Source: Hyphomicrobiales bacterium
Lineage (GTDB): Bacteria > Pseudomonadota > Alphaproteobacteria > Rhizobiales > Xanthobacteraceae
NCBI GenBank assembly: GCA_009377695.1
Contig: WHTP01000001.1
Coordinates: 1 to 64,000 of the forward strand
Length of the DNA stretch: 64,000 bases
Direction: 5' to 3'
Below the pieces are notes generated by a model, which saw only the letters and a list, made by a program, of their open reading frames with translations, was not told the origin of the DNA and did no database searches. Numbering within the stretch: the first letter of the stretch is position 1; the number at the start of each line of letters is the position of its first letter. A program made the position numbers and the translations under genes. Below are positions 25,832-32,852 of the stretch, in pieces.

Positions 25832-27037
25832 TCACACGGCTGGGCGCGTTACGAGTTCGTCGAACGGAGACAGTACGATGGCCGCGGAATCGTTATGCTG
25901 TGCGTCGTCTTGCGGTATCGGCGCCGCCGGCGGTGCGCTGGCGACGTCGGGCTGCATCGGCGACGTTTCGCGGGCATCGAGCGTGGCGTCATCATGGAGT
26001 GCGATCTTGTAGTCGGTGTGCTGCCCCTGCGCAAAGAGATCGTTGACTGCTGCCAGCGTGTGTTCGGCGAAACTGATGATGTCGCCAGAGCTGAGAATGT
26101 CCGGCGCGGACAATTCATCGGGGTCCGTAATCAATGTTGCCGCTTGCGAGCTGGTTGCTGCGTTTGAATCGGAAGGCGCAGCGGCAGTTTCGCCCGATGT
26201 TGCGTCATTGAGCGTATCAAGTAGCCCGGCGATCGTGTCCGTCAGGTTCAATCCGGTCAGCTCGATGAGACTCGACGAGCTGGATTCCGAGCCGGACCCC
26301 AGGAGTCCATCCAATCCGAGCAGGTCGTTGGTCAGCAGTGTTCCGAGGTCGGTAACGAGCGAATCGACAACGTCGGACGCCTCCTGAAGCGGATCGATAA
26401 CCAGATTGTTGACCAGGTTATTGAGGTCGAGGCCGACGCCGGCAATCAGCCCGTCGGTCTCGATGTTCACATCAAAGCCAAGAAGTGGCGTGAGGCCGAT
26501 ATCGATATCGATGGATGGCGGCGGCGTCCGCTCGGTAAGGCCGATGTCAGGCAACTGCGTCGGCGGTGAGCTGTCGACGCTGCCAGCCGACCCAACTCGG
26601 CCCTGCGATCCCGATCCGGCTGCGCTGCCAGCGCCGGTTGGCGGCGCCTGTCCTGCGATAGGTGACAGCGGGAGCGGATGAGTCTGGAACGGGGTATCAA
26701 GGTGTGGTGCGACGTGGGGCGCGATCGCGGCGCTCGATGTCGGGGCAATGATTTCCGGTTCCACAACATCGACATTCTTGATCTGAGGAGCGTCGTTCGA
26801 GAGTTCGTCGGATGGCGCCTCCGAATACGTCGGCGAATTTTCTGAATGTTCGTCTTCCTGCGCTTTCGCAGCGCCGGTCAGGAGCAGTTCCGCTGCGGTT
26901 ACCTGGGAGAGGAAGAATGCCCAAGTCAAGAAACTCTTGAAGCCGCGTTGCCGTTCAAGCCGCACGTGAAGTGATCGCTCGCCGATCTGCGACGAATGAT
27001 TACGGGCCGCTTCACCAGTTGTTCCAGCAACGCGCAC
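25832..27037 (-). CDS. Asp/Leu/Gly-rich exported protein, likely T1SS partner
   Basis: A 401-residue protein from a GTG. A basic N-terminus of about 35 residues leads into a hydrophobic segment (FLTWAFFLSQVTAAELLLTG) ending AAKA, which looks like an extended signal peptide. The mature region is acidic and low in complexity: a Ser/Glu/Asp stretch, a Pro-rich linker, then Leu/Asp/Gly segments such as DIDIGLTPLLGFDVNIE, LVTDLGTLLTNDLLGLDG and LNLTDTIAGLLDTLND. No RTX nonapeptide is seen. It lies 10 bp upstream of the type I secretion ABC gene in the same direction. Adhesin- or matrix-like role is inference; I do not recognise the family. Confidence 0.75.
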   Translation of the reverse strand: MRVAGTTGEAARNHSSQIGERSLHVRLERQRGFKSFLTWAFFLSQVTAAELLLTGAAKAQEDEHSENSPTYSEAPSDELSNDAPQIKNVDVVEPEIIAPTSSAAIAPHVAPHLDTPFQTHPLPLSPIAGQAPPTGAGSAAGSGSQGRVGSAGSVDSSPPTQLPDIGLTERTPPPSIDIDIGLTPLLGFDVNIETDGLIAGVGLDLNNLVNNLVIDPLQEASDVVDSLVTDLGTLLTNDLLGLDGLLGSGSESSSSSLIELTGLNLTDTIAGLLDTLNDATSGETAAAPSDSNAATSSQAATLITDPDELSAPDILSSGDIISFAEHTLAAVNDLFAQGQHTDYKIALHDDATLDARETSPMQPDVASAPPAAPIPQDDAQHNDSAAIVLSPFDELVTRPAV

Positions 27038-27282
27038 GAATCGTGATCCGCTTCAATCGAGTTGTTACGGAGGGTCTTTGAGCGATCGTACGATCAGGAG
27101 CAAGCGTTCCCCAACCCCGAGTTATGCGGCAGATGGCTACCGTCAACTTATCCATAACTCAGCCGCTTGGTGCTCAATGCTTTCAGGGCAGACCTGTTCC
27201 AAATTTTTAGTGCAACGTCTGGAACGATCGGACTGCGCCTTTCATTGCCCTGTGCACGCAATCCCTTGCAAGGTTCCCCCCG

Positions 27283-27936
27283 GTGTTCGAGACGCTGCTC
27301 GAGATATTGGCTGAGCATACCTGCGTGACTCATCGTCCGCAGGGCGTTGCATTCTTGACCGCGGCGAAGGAGCTCTATGGTCTTGCCGAGGTCGCATACG
27401 CCTGCGCGAACATTCCGATCCTCAAGGGCGGGCGACGGTATTCGCACTGCCTCTATACCAGTGCATTCATGGGCCAATGGATCAGTCCGCAATTGATCGG
27501 TATGGAGCGCGATTTTACCACGGCGGCGGAAGGCGCTGATCAGCCCACAAGTTCAAAGTCTTGCACAGCCGTGGTCTTAAAATTGCCCCAACATGTCGGC
27601 GAAGCGGCATTCTTCGGAATGACGCCAACTGCGAGTCCCGTCACCAACAACGATGCGTTGCGGCGGCAATTACGGGTCTTAGGCAGTTACTTTCACGAAC
27701 ATATCTTGCGGCTGCATGGTCATCAGTCCGAGCAGCAACTCCTATTGTCTGCACGAGAGCTTGATTGCTTGAAGTGGACTGCGGAAGGTAAGACCGCCTG
27801 GGAGGCCAGCGTCATTCTCGGTATCACTGAACGGACCGTGCGATTTCATCTCAACGCTGCGAGGGAAAAGCTGCAGTGCACCACGACCGCCCAGGCGGTC
27901 GCCAAGGCGGTCAGGGATAACATGATCGAGCTATAG
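27283..27936 (+). CDS. LuxR-family regulator with degenerate sensor domain
   Basis: A 217-residue regulator from GTG, AAGG upstream. The C-terminal HTH (residues 152-215) reads LSARELDCLKWTAEGKTAWE, then VILGITERTVRFHLNAAREK, the GerE type. The first 145 residues align in length and in their hydrophobic core with autoinducer-binding domains, but I could not find the invariant Trp/Tyr/Asp/Pro signature for acyl-homoserine lactone, so it is probably a LuxR solo with another ligand or none. It diverges from the 401-residue protein, across a 245-bp promoter region, and is the obvious candidate to control the secretion locus. Confidence 0.82.
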   Translation: MFETLLEILAEHTCVTHRPQGVAFLTAAKELYGLAEVAYACANIPILKGGRRYSHCLYTSAFMGQWISPQLIGMERDFTTAAEGADQPTSSKSCTAVVLKLPQHVGEAAFFGMTPTASPVTNNDALRRQLRVLGSYFHEHILRLHGHQSEQQLLLSARELDCLKWTAEGKTAWEASVILGITERTVRFHLNAAREKLQCTTTAQAVAKAVRDNMIEL

Positions 27937-27956
27937 GGTTGCGCCAGGAAGCGGGC

Positions 27957-28211
27957 CTATACGGCGTCTCCGTAGTCGAACGGTGGAACGTCAAACAGAT
28001 CCACGGTTTCGGAGAGGTGATCCAGAGTCAGTTCGACATTGGCGATCATCTCAGGCGGTAGGACGTGGGCTGCGTGCAACACATCGTCGGTCAGCGATTG
28101 ATCGTCCGCTGTCGTCAACAGGCTCGGTTCTTGCGGACTTTGATTGTCCTGCGATGGCGCAGCGACAGGCTGATCTTGGGCCTGCGTTTTTCCGGCGGCG
28201 TCCTGACCCAT
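27957..28211 (-). CDS. Small acidic 84-residue protein in secretion locus
   Basis: An 84-residue protein with GGAG 6 nt before the ATG. No signal peptide. The N-terminal half is Gln/Ala/Asp-rich and probably disordered; the C-terminal half is more ordered and ends ELTLDHLSETVDLF, then DVPPFDYGDAV. The pattern His-x-x-x-x-Val-(x)-Asp-Leu-Phe also occurs in the 401-residue protein (EHTLAAVNDLF). It converges with the LuxR gene. No known family; it could be a leaderless type I cargo or a regulator. Confidence 0.6.
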   Translation of the reverse strand: MGQDAAGKTQAQDQPVAAPSQDNQSPQEPSLLTTADDQSLTDDVLHAAHVLPPEMIANVELTLDHLSETVDLFDVPPFDYGDAV

Positions 28212-28272
28212 AGCTCACTCCAACTCGGCTCGCTCCAGCTCGGCTTACTCCAAAACTCGCAGACTTGGAACC

Positions 28273-28304
28273 AGGGAGCCCCCGAAAGGTTCCGGGGGCT
28301 CCCT
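28273..28304 (-). terminator. Strong hairpin downstream of the 75-residue gene
   Basis: AGGGAGCCCCCG (28273-28284) pairs over 12 bp with CGGGGGCTCCCT (28293-28304) around an 8-nt loop. It lies 20 bp past the stop of the leftward 75-residue gene. There is no U run, so it may act as a transcript end-protecting structure rather than a full intrinsic terminator. Confidence 0.55.
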
Positions 28305-28323
28305 GCCGCTCACGGAGATGAAC

Positions 28324-28551
28324 TCACAAGCCGAGAAGGCCCGATCCGTCATCGACCAGGCCAAGGGCCGTGCCGAGTACGTCATCGACAAGACCAAGGA
28401 CGGAATCGACGGCGCCAAGCCCGATCGAGACATCAAGCAGATCGGAGCCCAGGAGGTCAGCACCGGCGCTTACCCCGGATGTGCCAGCATCGAGCTCGGC
28501 TGAGATCAGCGCAGCCGGTAGGTCATCAAGCAGCGAACCAATATTCAGCAT
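28324..28551 (-). CDS. Small Leu/Asp/Gly repeat protein (75 residues)
   Basis: A 75-residue protein with one of the best ribosome sites in the window (AAGGAGA, 7 nt before the ATG). The second half is quasi-repetitive: LLGSDLLDVSIGLGAVDSVL, then GLVDDVLGTALGLVDDGSG. These amphipathic Leu/Val-Asp-Asp/Gly units resemble the middle of the 401-residue exported protein. No signal peptide or cysteines. It may be a small secreted or self-assembling peptide of the same system. A longer in-frame start at 28647 is unlikely given the ribosome site. Confidence 0.62.
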   Translation of the reverse strand: MLNIGSLLDDLPAALISAELDAGTSGVSAGADLLGSDLLDVSIGLGAVDSVLGLVDDVLGTALGLVDDGSGLLGL

Positions 28552-28996
28552 AGAGTTCTCCTTTTTCGAGACAGCGCAACTCTGCTGCTTCGTGCCGCGC
28601 GGCGCACCTGTCGTATCTGCCATGCTGCGCGGCGTGCGAAAATCCACTCTCGAGACCGGGGTGATTCAACGCGCCGTCGCGCGCACGCACGGGTGCACGC
28701 GTGTGCGGGACTTGCGGCGTGGCGACGGTATCATCGTCCGTTTCCTGGGCTTTCCGGTGAGTTTACGACCCGGTCTCCGCGGTCGCGCACGAGTCGGGTC
28801 GGCAGCACGACATAGCGTGATACTTAAGTCCTGAGACGATGCAGCTTCCGGTCGCGGCTGAGAAGTCTCGCAGGCGACGCGGGTTTTCGCGGATCTGGCG
28901 GCGACCACGACGGGCTCGCTTCCAAGACAACAGGATGATTCTCCGCGTCACGCCGCGCGCGCACATTCCGCGCGTGTTCGGCGAGGGAGCGTCGTT
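28552..28996. other. 445-bp intergenic region in secretion locus
   Basis: Divergent promoter region between the 75-residue gene (left) and the membrane protein (right). No frame has family features or a ribosome site. It contains GC-rich alternating CG/GCAC tracts near 28676-28705 and 28950-28978, but I saw no clear operator. Confidence 0.4.
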
Positions 28997-29683
28997 ATGA
29001 ATGGAATGCCTGTGCCTGAGGGTCGGCCCGTGCAACGTGGTGAGGGCGGTATCACGTCAGCGGCTGAGGGCGGTATCACGTCAGCGGAGTCGCATCCGGA
29101 GCTTGTGAGCGGCGATCTTGCGACCACGCCGCGCCCGCATGTCTCGATCACATCGGTCAACCGCTCGATCGTCTCCGACCGTGCGCGCTGGACCATGCGC
29201 GTGCTCGCCATTGTCGCCGTTCCGGTGGTGCTAGCGATGTTCATGTCGAGGAAGGATGCAACATCGCACGATGGCGGTGCCGACAAGCAGACGTTTGCGC
29301 GAGCGTGCATCCAGTGGCACCTGGCCGCGGGGACCGTCGTGTCGCGGCTCATTCAGAGCACCCGAGATGCCGACCTGGCGCAAGTCGGCGATTCGGTCTT
29401 CCGGATGCGGCGTGCCCGCCGGAATTGCGAAGCGGGGTGGGTCACGCTCGCGTGTCAGGACTACCATGCCGTCGCCGCCGGCATGCCCGGGTATGCGATG
29501 ACCAATCAGCTCTTTCCGTGCCCACGGACGGCGAGCCAAGCTATGACCGGGATTGAAAGCAAACGTGAAGCCCAGTCCGGGAGCGAACGCGTCACGCGCT
29601 CGCCCGCTTGCGGGGCGTCCCCGCAGGACGCGGGAATCCATTGCGAACTGGGCCGATCCGGCCCGGCCACTGTCCATAAGTGA
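28997..29683 (+). CDS. Single-pass membrane protein with periplasmic domain
   Basis: A 228-residue protein, ATG after GAGGGAG. The first 65 residues are polar and carry an exact tandem duplication (GGITSAAEGGITSAE). One hydrophobic helix, WTMRVLAIVAVPVVLAMFM, is followed by a domain of about 110 residues with cysteines in ARACIQWHL, RRNCEAGW, VTLACQDY and LFPCPRT, compatible with two disulphides in the periplasm. The last 40 residues look like a read-through tail. The family is not recognised. The position between secretion and LuxR genes suggests a membership role in that locus. Confidence 0.6.
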   Translation: MNGMPVPEGRPVQRGEGGITSAAEGGITSAESHPELVSGDLATTPRPHVSITSVNRSIVSDRARWTMRVLAIVAVPVVLAMFMSRKDATSHDGGADKQTFARACIQWHLAAGTVVSRLIQSTRDADLAQVGDSVFRMRRARRNCEAGWVTLACQDYHAVAAGMPGYAMTNQLFPCPRTASQAMTGIESKREAQSGSERVTRSPACGASPQDAGIHCELGRSGPATVHK

Positions 29684-29717
29684 TTGAAATCCAGCTAATA
29701 AAAAAAAGCTATCGAAG

Positions 29718-29733
29718 TGTGATCTCCGTCACG
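29718..29733. promoter_or_regulatory. CRP-like binding site
   Basis: TGTGA-TCTCCG-TCACG matches the CRP consensus TGTGA-N6-TCACA in 9 of 10 arm positions. It lies 82 bp upstream of the ATG of the short LuxR-type regulator, in an AT-rich promoter region, and a Crp/Fnr-family gene lies 0.85 kb to the right. Which regulator uses it is unknown. Confidence 0.5.
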
Positions 29734-29814
29734 TTCGTACGGATGCCCCCGCTCTACCGTCCGGCGCACAGGAAGAAGATGGCGTCCGTGGGACGGCAAG
29801 CGGGAGATACGACA

Positions 29815-30189
29815 ATGCTCACTCAAGACAGCAATGGACCAATTGCATCCTTTCAAAGCTCACATCCGGCGAGCGGGAGTCCGACGACATCAAGTTCGTT
29901 GGCGCCGCGGGCCAATGTGGGCGGCACGGAGCTCAATGCCATTTGCATGAGCCTGACGGCGCGGCAGCGTGATGTCCTGGCGGTCATGATGCAGGGCAAG
30001 AGCAATAAGGCGATCTGCCGGATCTTGAACCTGGCGGAGCCGACGGTGAAAAATCACGTTACTGCCATTCTCAGGGCCTTGGAGGTCACCAATCGCACCG
30101 AGGCCGTCATCAAGGTGGCCAAGGCGTCTGCTGCCTCGATGTCCTATGCCTACACCATCTCTGGCTATTCGACTTTCCTCCGCAGCTAA
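29815..30189 (+). CDS. Short LuxR-type DNA-binding protein
   Basis: A 124-residue protein starting at ATG with GGGAG 8 nt upstream; the frame is open further left, but earlier starts would put the promoter and the CRP-like site inside the gene. After about 50 polar residues rich in Ser, the HTH domain reads SLTARQRDVLAVMMQGKSNK, then LNLAEPTVKNHVTAILRAL, as in NarL/FixJ output domains. No receiver domain is present, so it must be controlled by expression or by partners. Probable local regulator of the secretion locus. Confidence 0.8.
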   Translation: MLTQDSNGPIASFQSSHPASGSPTTSSSLAPRANVGGTELNAICMSLTARQRDVLAVMMQGKSNKAICRILNLAEPTVKNHVTAILRALEVTNRTEAVIKVAKASAASMSYAYTISGYSTFLRS

Positions 30190-30286
30190 CCGGCGGAGGG
30201 AGTAGATTGGCGAGTGTTCCCGCGCGACGCACCAGGTACGGCTCCCGGCGGAGGCGTGCCTTTTCTGCGCGGACACCGGCGGACTT

Positions 30287-30363
30287 CTAGTGGTCCGATT
30301 CTAACATTCGCATCCCTTCTCAGCGGGCGACTTTGCGAATGTTAGAATCATAAGGACCACTAG
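30287..30363. repeat. CTAG-bounded hairpin element, copy 1
   Basis: A 77-bp element with perfect outer inverted repeats CTAGTGGTCC / GGACCACTAG, perfect 16-bp inner repeats GATTCTAACATTCGCA / TGCGAATGTTAGAATC, and a loop of about 20 bp. Its first 64 bases recur identically at 52137-52200. It carries no gene and sits 98 bp after the LuxR-type gene. Likely a small non-autonomous palindromic repeat (REP- or MITE-like). Confidence 0.8.
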
Positions 30364-30376
30364 CAAATATAAGCTG

Positions 30377-30454
30377 CTAGTGGAGTTTTGGATTTGACAT
30401 TCGCTTTGGGAGTCTGCGGTCTACGGGGTAGCGAATGTCAAATCCACTCCACTA
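30377..30454. repeat. CTAG-bounded hairpin element, copy 2
   Basis: Same plan as the element 13 bp to its left but with a different inner sequence: CTAGTGGAGT ... ACTCCACTAA outside, GATTTGACATTCGCT / AGCGAATGTCAAATC inside. The right outer end has lost the final G of CTAG. The two lie in tandem, so insertion beside an existing copy is possible. Confidence 0.72.
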
Positions 30455-30575
30455 ATTGGCGTATCATTTTCGTAAACTTTGATGGTCCCCAGCAGCTCCG
30501 TGAGACAGACGCAGGTCCGGCCCTACACCTGCCGTTTATGTCGGGCACCGCTTCCACTCCCGGTGCTTTCGGTGC

Positions 30576-31346
30576 ATGCTGGCTCCGCCCTTAATGGGCA
30601 TCCAGACGTATTCGATCAGGGCGCCAATGGCCGCTCCAAAGACAACCGGCGTTTCCCGGTCCGCCGATAAGCGCGCGTTCCTGCAAGGTCATCCGATCTT
30701 CGGCGCGCTAGAGCCGGAATTGCTCGATCAGTTGAGCTCCTACGCGATCCCGCGATCGGTCAGGCGTGGCACGTTGATTTTCGCCCGCGGCGATGCCGGA
30801 ACCAGCCTGTTTGCGATCTGCTCCGGCACGGTGAAGATCGGCGCCCCGTCCGCGGACGGCAAGGATGCGGTCTTCAATCTGGTTTCGGACGGTGCGATCT
30901 TCGGCGAGATCGCGGTTCTCGACGGCCTGCCGAGGAGCGCCGATGCTATGGCGCTTACGGATTGCGAATTTATGGTGATCGAGCGGCGGGATTTTGTCGC
31001 TTTGATTCGCGAGCGCGCCGAGTTCGCGGTCAAACTGATCGAGGTGCTCTGCCGGCGCTTGCGGCATACCACGGGGCAACTCGAGGACGTCATGTTTCTC
31101 GATCTGCCGGCGCGACTGGCTAAAGCCCTCCTGCAGGAAGCCAAGAATGCCGGGTCGGCCGGAGGCAAAAAAATAATGCTGACCCAGCGCAATCTCTCGG
31201 AGATGATCGGCATGTCCCGCGAGAGCACCAACAAGCAGCTGCGCGCCTGGGAGAAGCAGAAGCTGATCGAGCTTCAGCGCGGCAGCATCGTCATCCTGGC
31301 GCCATCGGGACTGGAAACGATTGCTTCGACGGCGGGCAAAGATTGA
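30576..31346 (+). CDS. Crp/Fnr-family transcriptional regulator
   Basis: About 256 residues; the ATGs at 30594 and 30627 are also possible because no good ribosome site marks any of them. A cyclic-nucleotide-binding-type beta-roll covers residues 45-155 (FARGDAGTSLFAICSGTVKI, GAIFGEIAVLDGLPRSADAM). The C-terminal HTH reads LTQRNLSEMIGMSRESTNKQ. The four cysteines of Fnr-type oxygen sensors are absent, so cNMP or another ligand is expected; the roll keeps GEIAVLDGxPRSA, close to the cAMP-binding GELALIxxxPRAA motif. It could recognise the TGTGA-N6-TCACG site at 29718. Confidence 0.88.
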   Translation: MLAPPLMGIQTYSIRAPMAAPKTTGVSRSADKRAFLQGHPIFGALEPELLDQLSSYAIPRSVRRGTLIFARGDAGTSLFAICSGTVKIGAPSADGKDAVFNLVSDGAIFGEIAVLDGLPRSADAMALTDCEFMVIERRDFVALIRERAEFAVKLIEVLCRRLRHTTGQLEDVMFLDLPARLAKALLQEAKNAGSAGGKKIMLTQRNLSEMIGMSRESTNKQLRAWEKQKLIELQRGSIVILAPSGLETIASTAGKD

Positions 31347-31443
31347 TTAAGGAATGCGTTGTCAAACCGTCGTACGTCGCCAGTACGATATCGGGTCAGG
31401 CCGGCCGATCCGGAGCTGGCACAATGATTGCTCGGCCAAACCT

Positions 31444-31511
31444 GAATTGAGACAAGGCTTGATTGAAACGAGCGTTGAATTGAGACGAGCCTTGAATTGA
31501 GACAAGCCCTT
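31444..31511. repeat. Four imperfect tandem 16-18-bp repeats
   Basis: The unit GAATTGAGACAAGGCTT recurs four times with small changes (GATTGAAACGAGCGTT, GAATTGAGACGAGCCTT, GAATTGAGACAAGCCCTT) immediately before the Bug-type gene at 31531. It could serve as repeated regulator sites or reflect slippage. Confidence 0.6.
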
Positions 31512-31530
31512 TGAATTCGAGAGATATCAA

Positions 31531-32499
31531 ATGCTGAATGCTGTCCGAGTTTTTGCCACTTTCGTCAGCGCCTTTACGCTGTCCGCCTTGCCCGTTGCGG
31601 CGGCGGACTATCCGGCCCGTCCGGTGACGCTGGTGGTCGGGCTTGCCGCCGGCGGTGGGACCGACAGTGTCGCGCGCATCTTGGCGGACTGGATGTCGCG
31701 CAGCCTCAGCCAGCGGGTCGTTGTCGAAAATCGCCCCGGCATGGGCGGCAACCTCGGTGCGCAGGCGGCGATCAGCGCTCCGGCGGACGGCTATACCCTC
31801 TTGTTCATGGGGCCGAACAACGCGATCGCGACGTCGCTCTACAAGAAACTCCCGTTCAACTTTTTGCGCGATACCGTTCCGGTCGCCGGCGTGATGCGGC
31901 TGACCAATCTCATGACAGTGCCGCCATCGCTCCCGGTGAACACGGTTCAGGATTTCATCGATTACGCCAAGAAAAATCCCGGTAAGCTCTCGATGGCGTC
32001 GACCGGCGTCGGCACGTCGGTGCATCTGTCGGGCGAGTTGTTCAAGGCGATGACCAAGACCGATATGGTGCATGTGCCCTATCGCGGCTCGTCGCCCGCC
32101 TATCCCGATCTCATCACCGGCAAGGTCCATGTCCTGTTCGGAAATCTGACGGGCTCGATCAAGCTAGTGCAGGCAAAGAAGCTGCGGGGCCTCGGCGTTA
32201 CATCCGCCAAGCGATGGGAGGGCCTGCCAGACATCCCGACGGTCGCGGAGACCGTGCCGGGCTACGTGGCCGACGTCTGGTATGGCGTCGTCGCTCCGAA
32301 AGGTACGCCACCGGAGATCGTTTCCGTCCTCAACAAGGCGATCAATGCCGGACTCGCGGATCCCACCATGCGGGTGCGCTTCGAAAAGGCCGGCGGCGTG
32401 CCGATGCCGATGAGTCCCGCCGAATTTGGCAGGATGGTCGCCAGCGAGACCGAGAAGTGGCGCAAGGTCGTCGAATTCGCCGGCGTGTCGGTCGATTAA
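31531..32499 (+). CDS. Bug/TctC-type solute-binding protein
   Basis: A 322-residue periplasmic binding protein. The signal peptide ends near PVAAA; mature family motifs are DYPARPVTLVVGLAAGGGTD, NRPGMGGNLGAQAA, PADGYTLLFMG, SMASTGVGTSVHLSGELF and VWYGVVAPKGTPPEIV. Bug proteins bind small carboxylates with a conserved water network rather than a charged residue, so the ligand cannot be read. No TctA/TctB membrane genes are near; it is an orphan, as is usual for the family. A CTAG element follows 64 bp after the stop. Confidence 0.92.
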   Translation: MLNAVRVFATFVSAFTLSALPVAAADYPARPVTLVVGLAAGGGTDSVARILADWMSRSLSQRVVVENRPGMGGNLGAQAAISAPADGYTLLFMGPNNAIATSLYKKLPFNFLRDTVPVAGVMRLTNLMTVPPSLPVNTVQDFIDYAKKNPGKLSMASTGVGTSVHLSGELFKAMTKTDMVHVPYRGSSPAYPDLITGKVHVLFGNLTGSIKLVQAKKLRGLGVTSAKRWEGLPDIPTVAETVPGYVADVWYGVVAPKGTPPEIVSVLNKAINAGLADPTMRVRFEKAGGVPMPMSPAEFGRMVASETEKWRKVVEFAGVSVD

Positions 32500-32562
32500 G
32501 TCCCTCGAGCCTTTCGAGGCGATACTTCGGCCGGATACCACTCAGCTCCGTTCCGGGGTATG

Positions 32563-32640
32563 CTAGTGTGGCGGTTCAGAAGTCAGCATCATTCTTGCCG
32601 CGAGTTCGATATGCGGACTTCTGAACCAAAGCCATACTAG
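32563..32640. repeat. CTAG-bounded hairpin element, copy 3
   Basis: A 78-bp element: CTAGTGTGGC / GCCATACTAG outside (one mismatch), GGTTCAGAAGTC / GACTTCTGAACC inside, and a loop of about 31 bp. The inner stem differs from copies 1 and 2, but the layout and CTAG ends are the same. Confidence 0.72.
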
Positions 32641-32653
32641 ATTCAAAGAGTTG

Positions 32654-32728
32654 CTAGTATCCTTCGATTCCGAAGTTCGTAAACGAACGCGCCGCAAGAT
32701 GATACGAACTTCGGAATCGGGACACTAG
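32654..32728. repeat. CTAG-bounded hairpin element, copy 4
   Basis: A 75-bp element: CTAGTATCC / GGGACACTAG outside (imperfect), perfect inner repeats CGATTCCGAAGTTCGT / ACGAACTTCGGAATCG. It follows copy 3 by 13 bp, the same spacing as between copies 1 and 2. Its right arm recurs at 59378-59397. Confidence 0.75.
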
Positions 32729-32852
32729 CCGGCCGAGTTGAATCACTGATTGCAGGCTTGCGTTGGGCTGAGGCGGTCGATTGCAACGTCTCAGGACCAT
32801 AAATTCGTTGCGCAGACATTTCTGCCACCTCGAAACGAGAGGCATTGCTCCG

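Noticed and set aside
25832-27037. RTX toxin or adhesin
   Set aside because: No GGxGxDxUx nonapeptides; Asp and Gly are frequent but not in that pattern.
28666-28908. 80-codon minus-strand frame in the secretion locus gap
   Set aside because: Arg/Pro-rich, no ribosome site, typical of chance frames in GC-rich DNA.
29584-29683. Separate small gene or RNA at the end of the membrane protein gene
   Set aside because: The stretch is GC-rich with short hairpins (CTTGCGGGGCGTCCCCGCAG) but continues the membrane protein frame; no independent start or promoter seen.
31444-31511. CRISPR-like repeat array
   Set aside because: Units are 16-18 bp, directly adjacent and without spacers; a simple tandem repeat.
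30287-32728. CRISPR array
   Set aside because: Only four palindromic units with unequal sequence and no regular spacers; they are hairpin elements.
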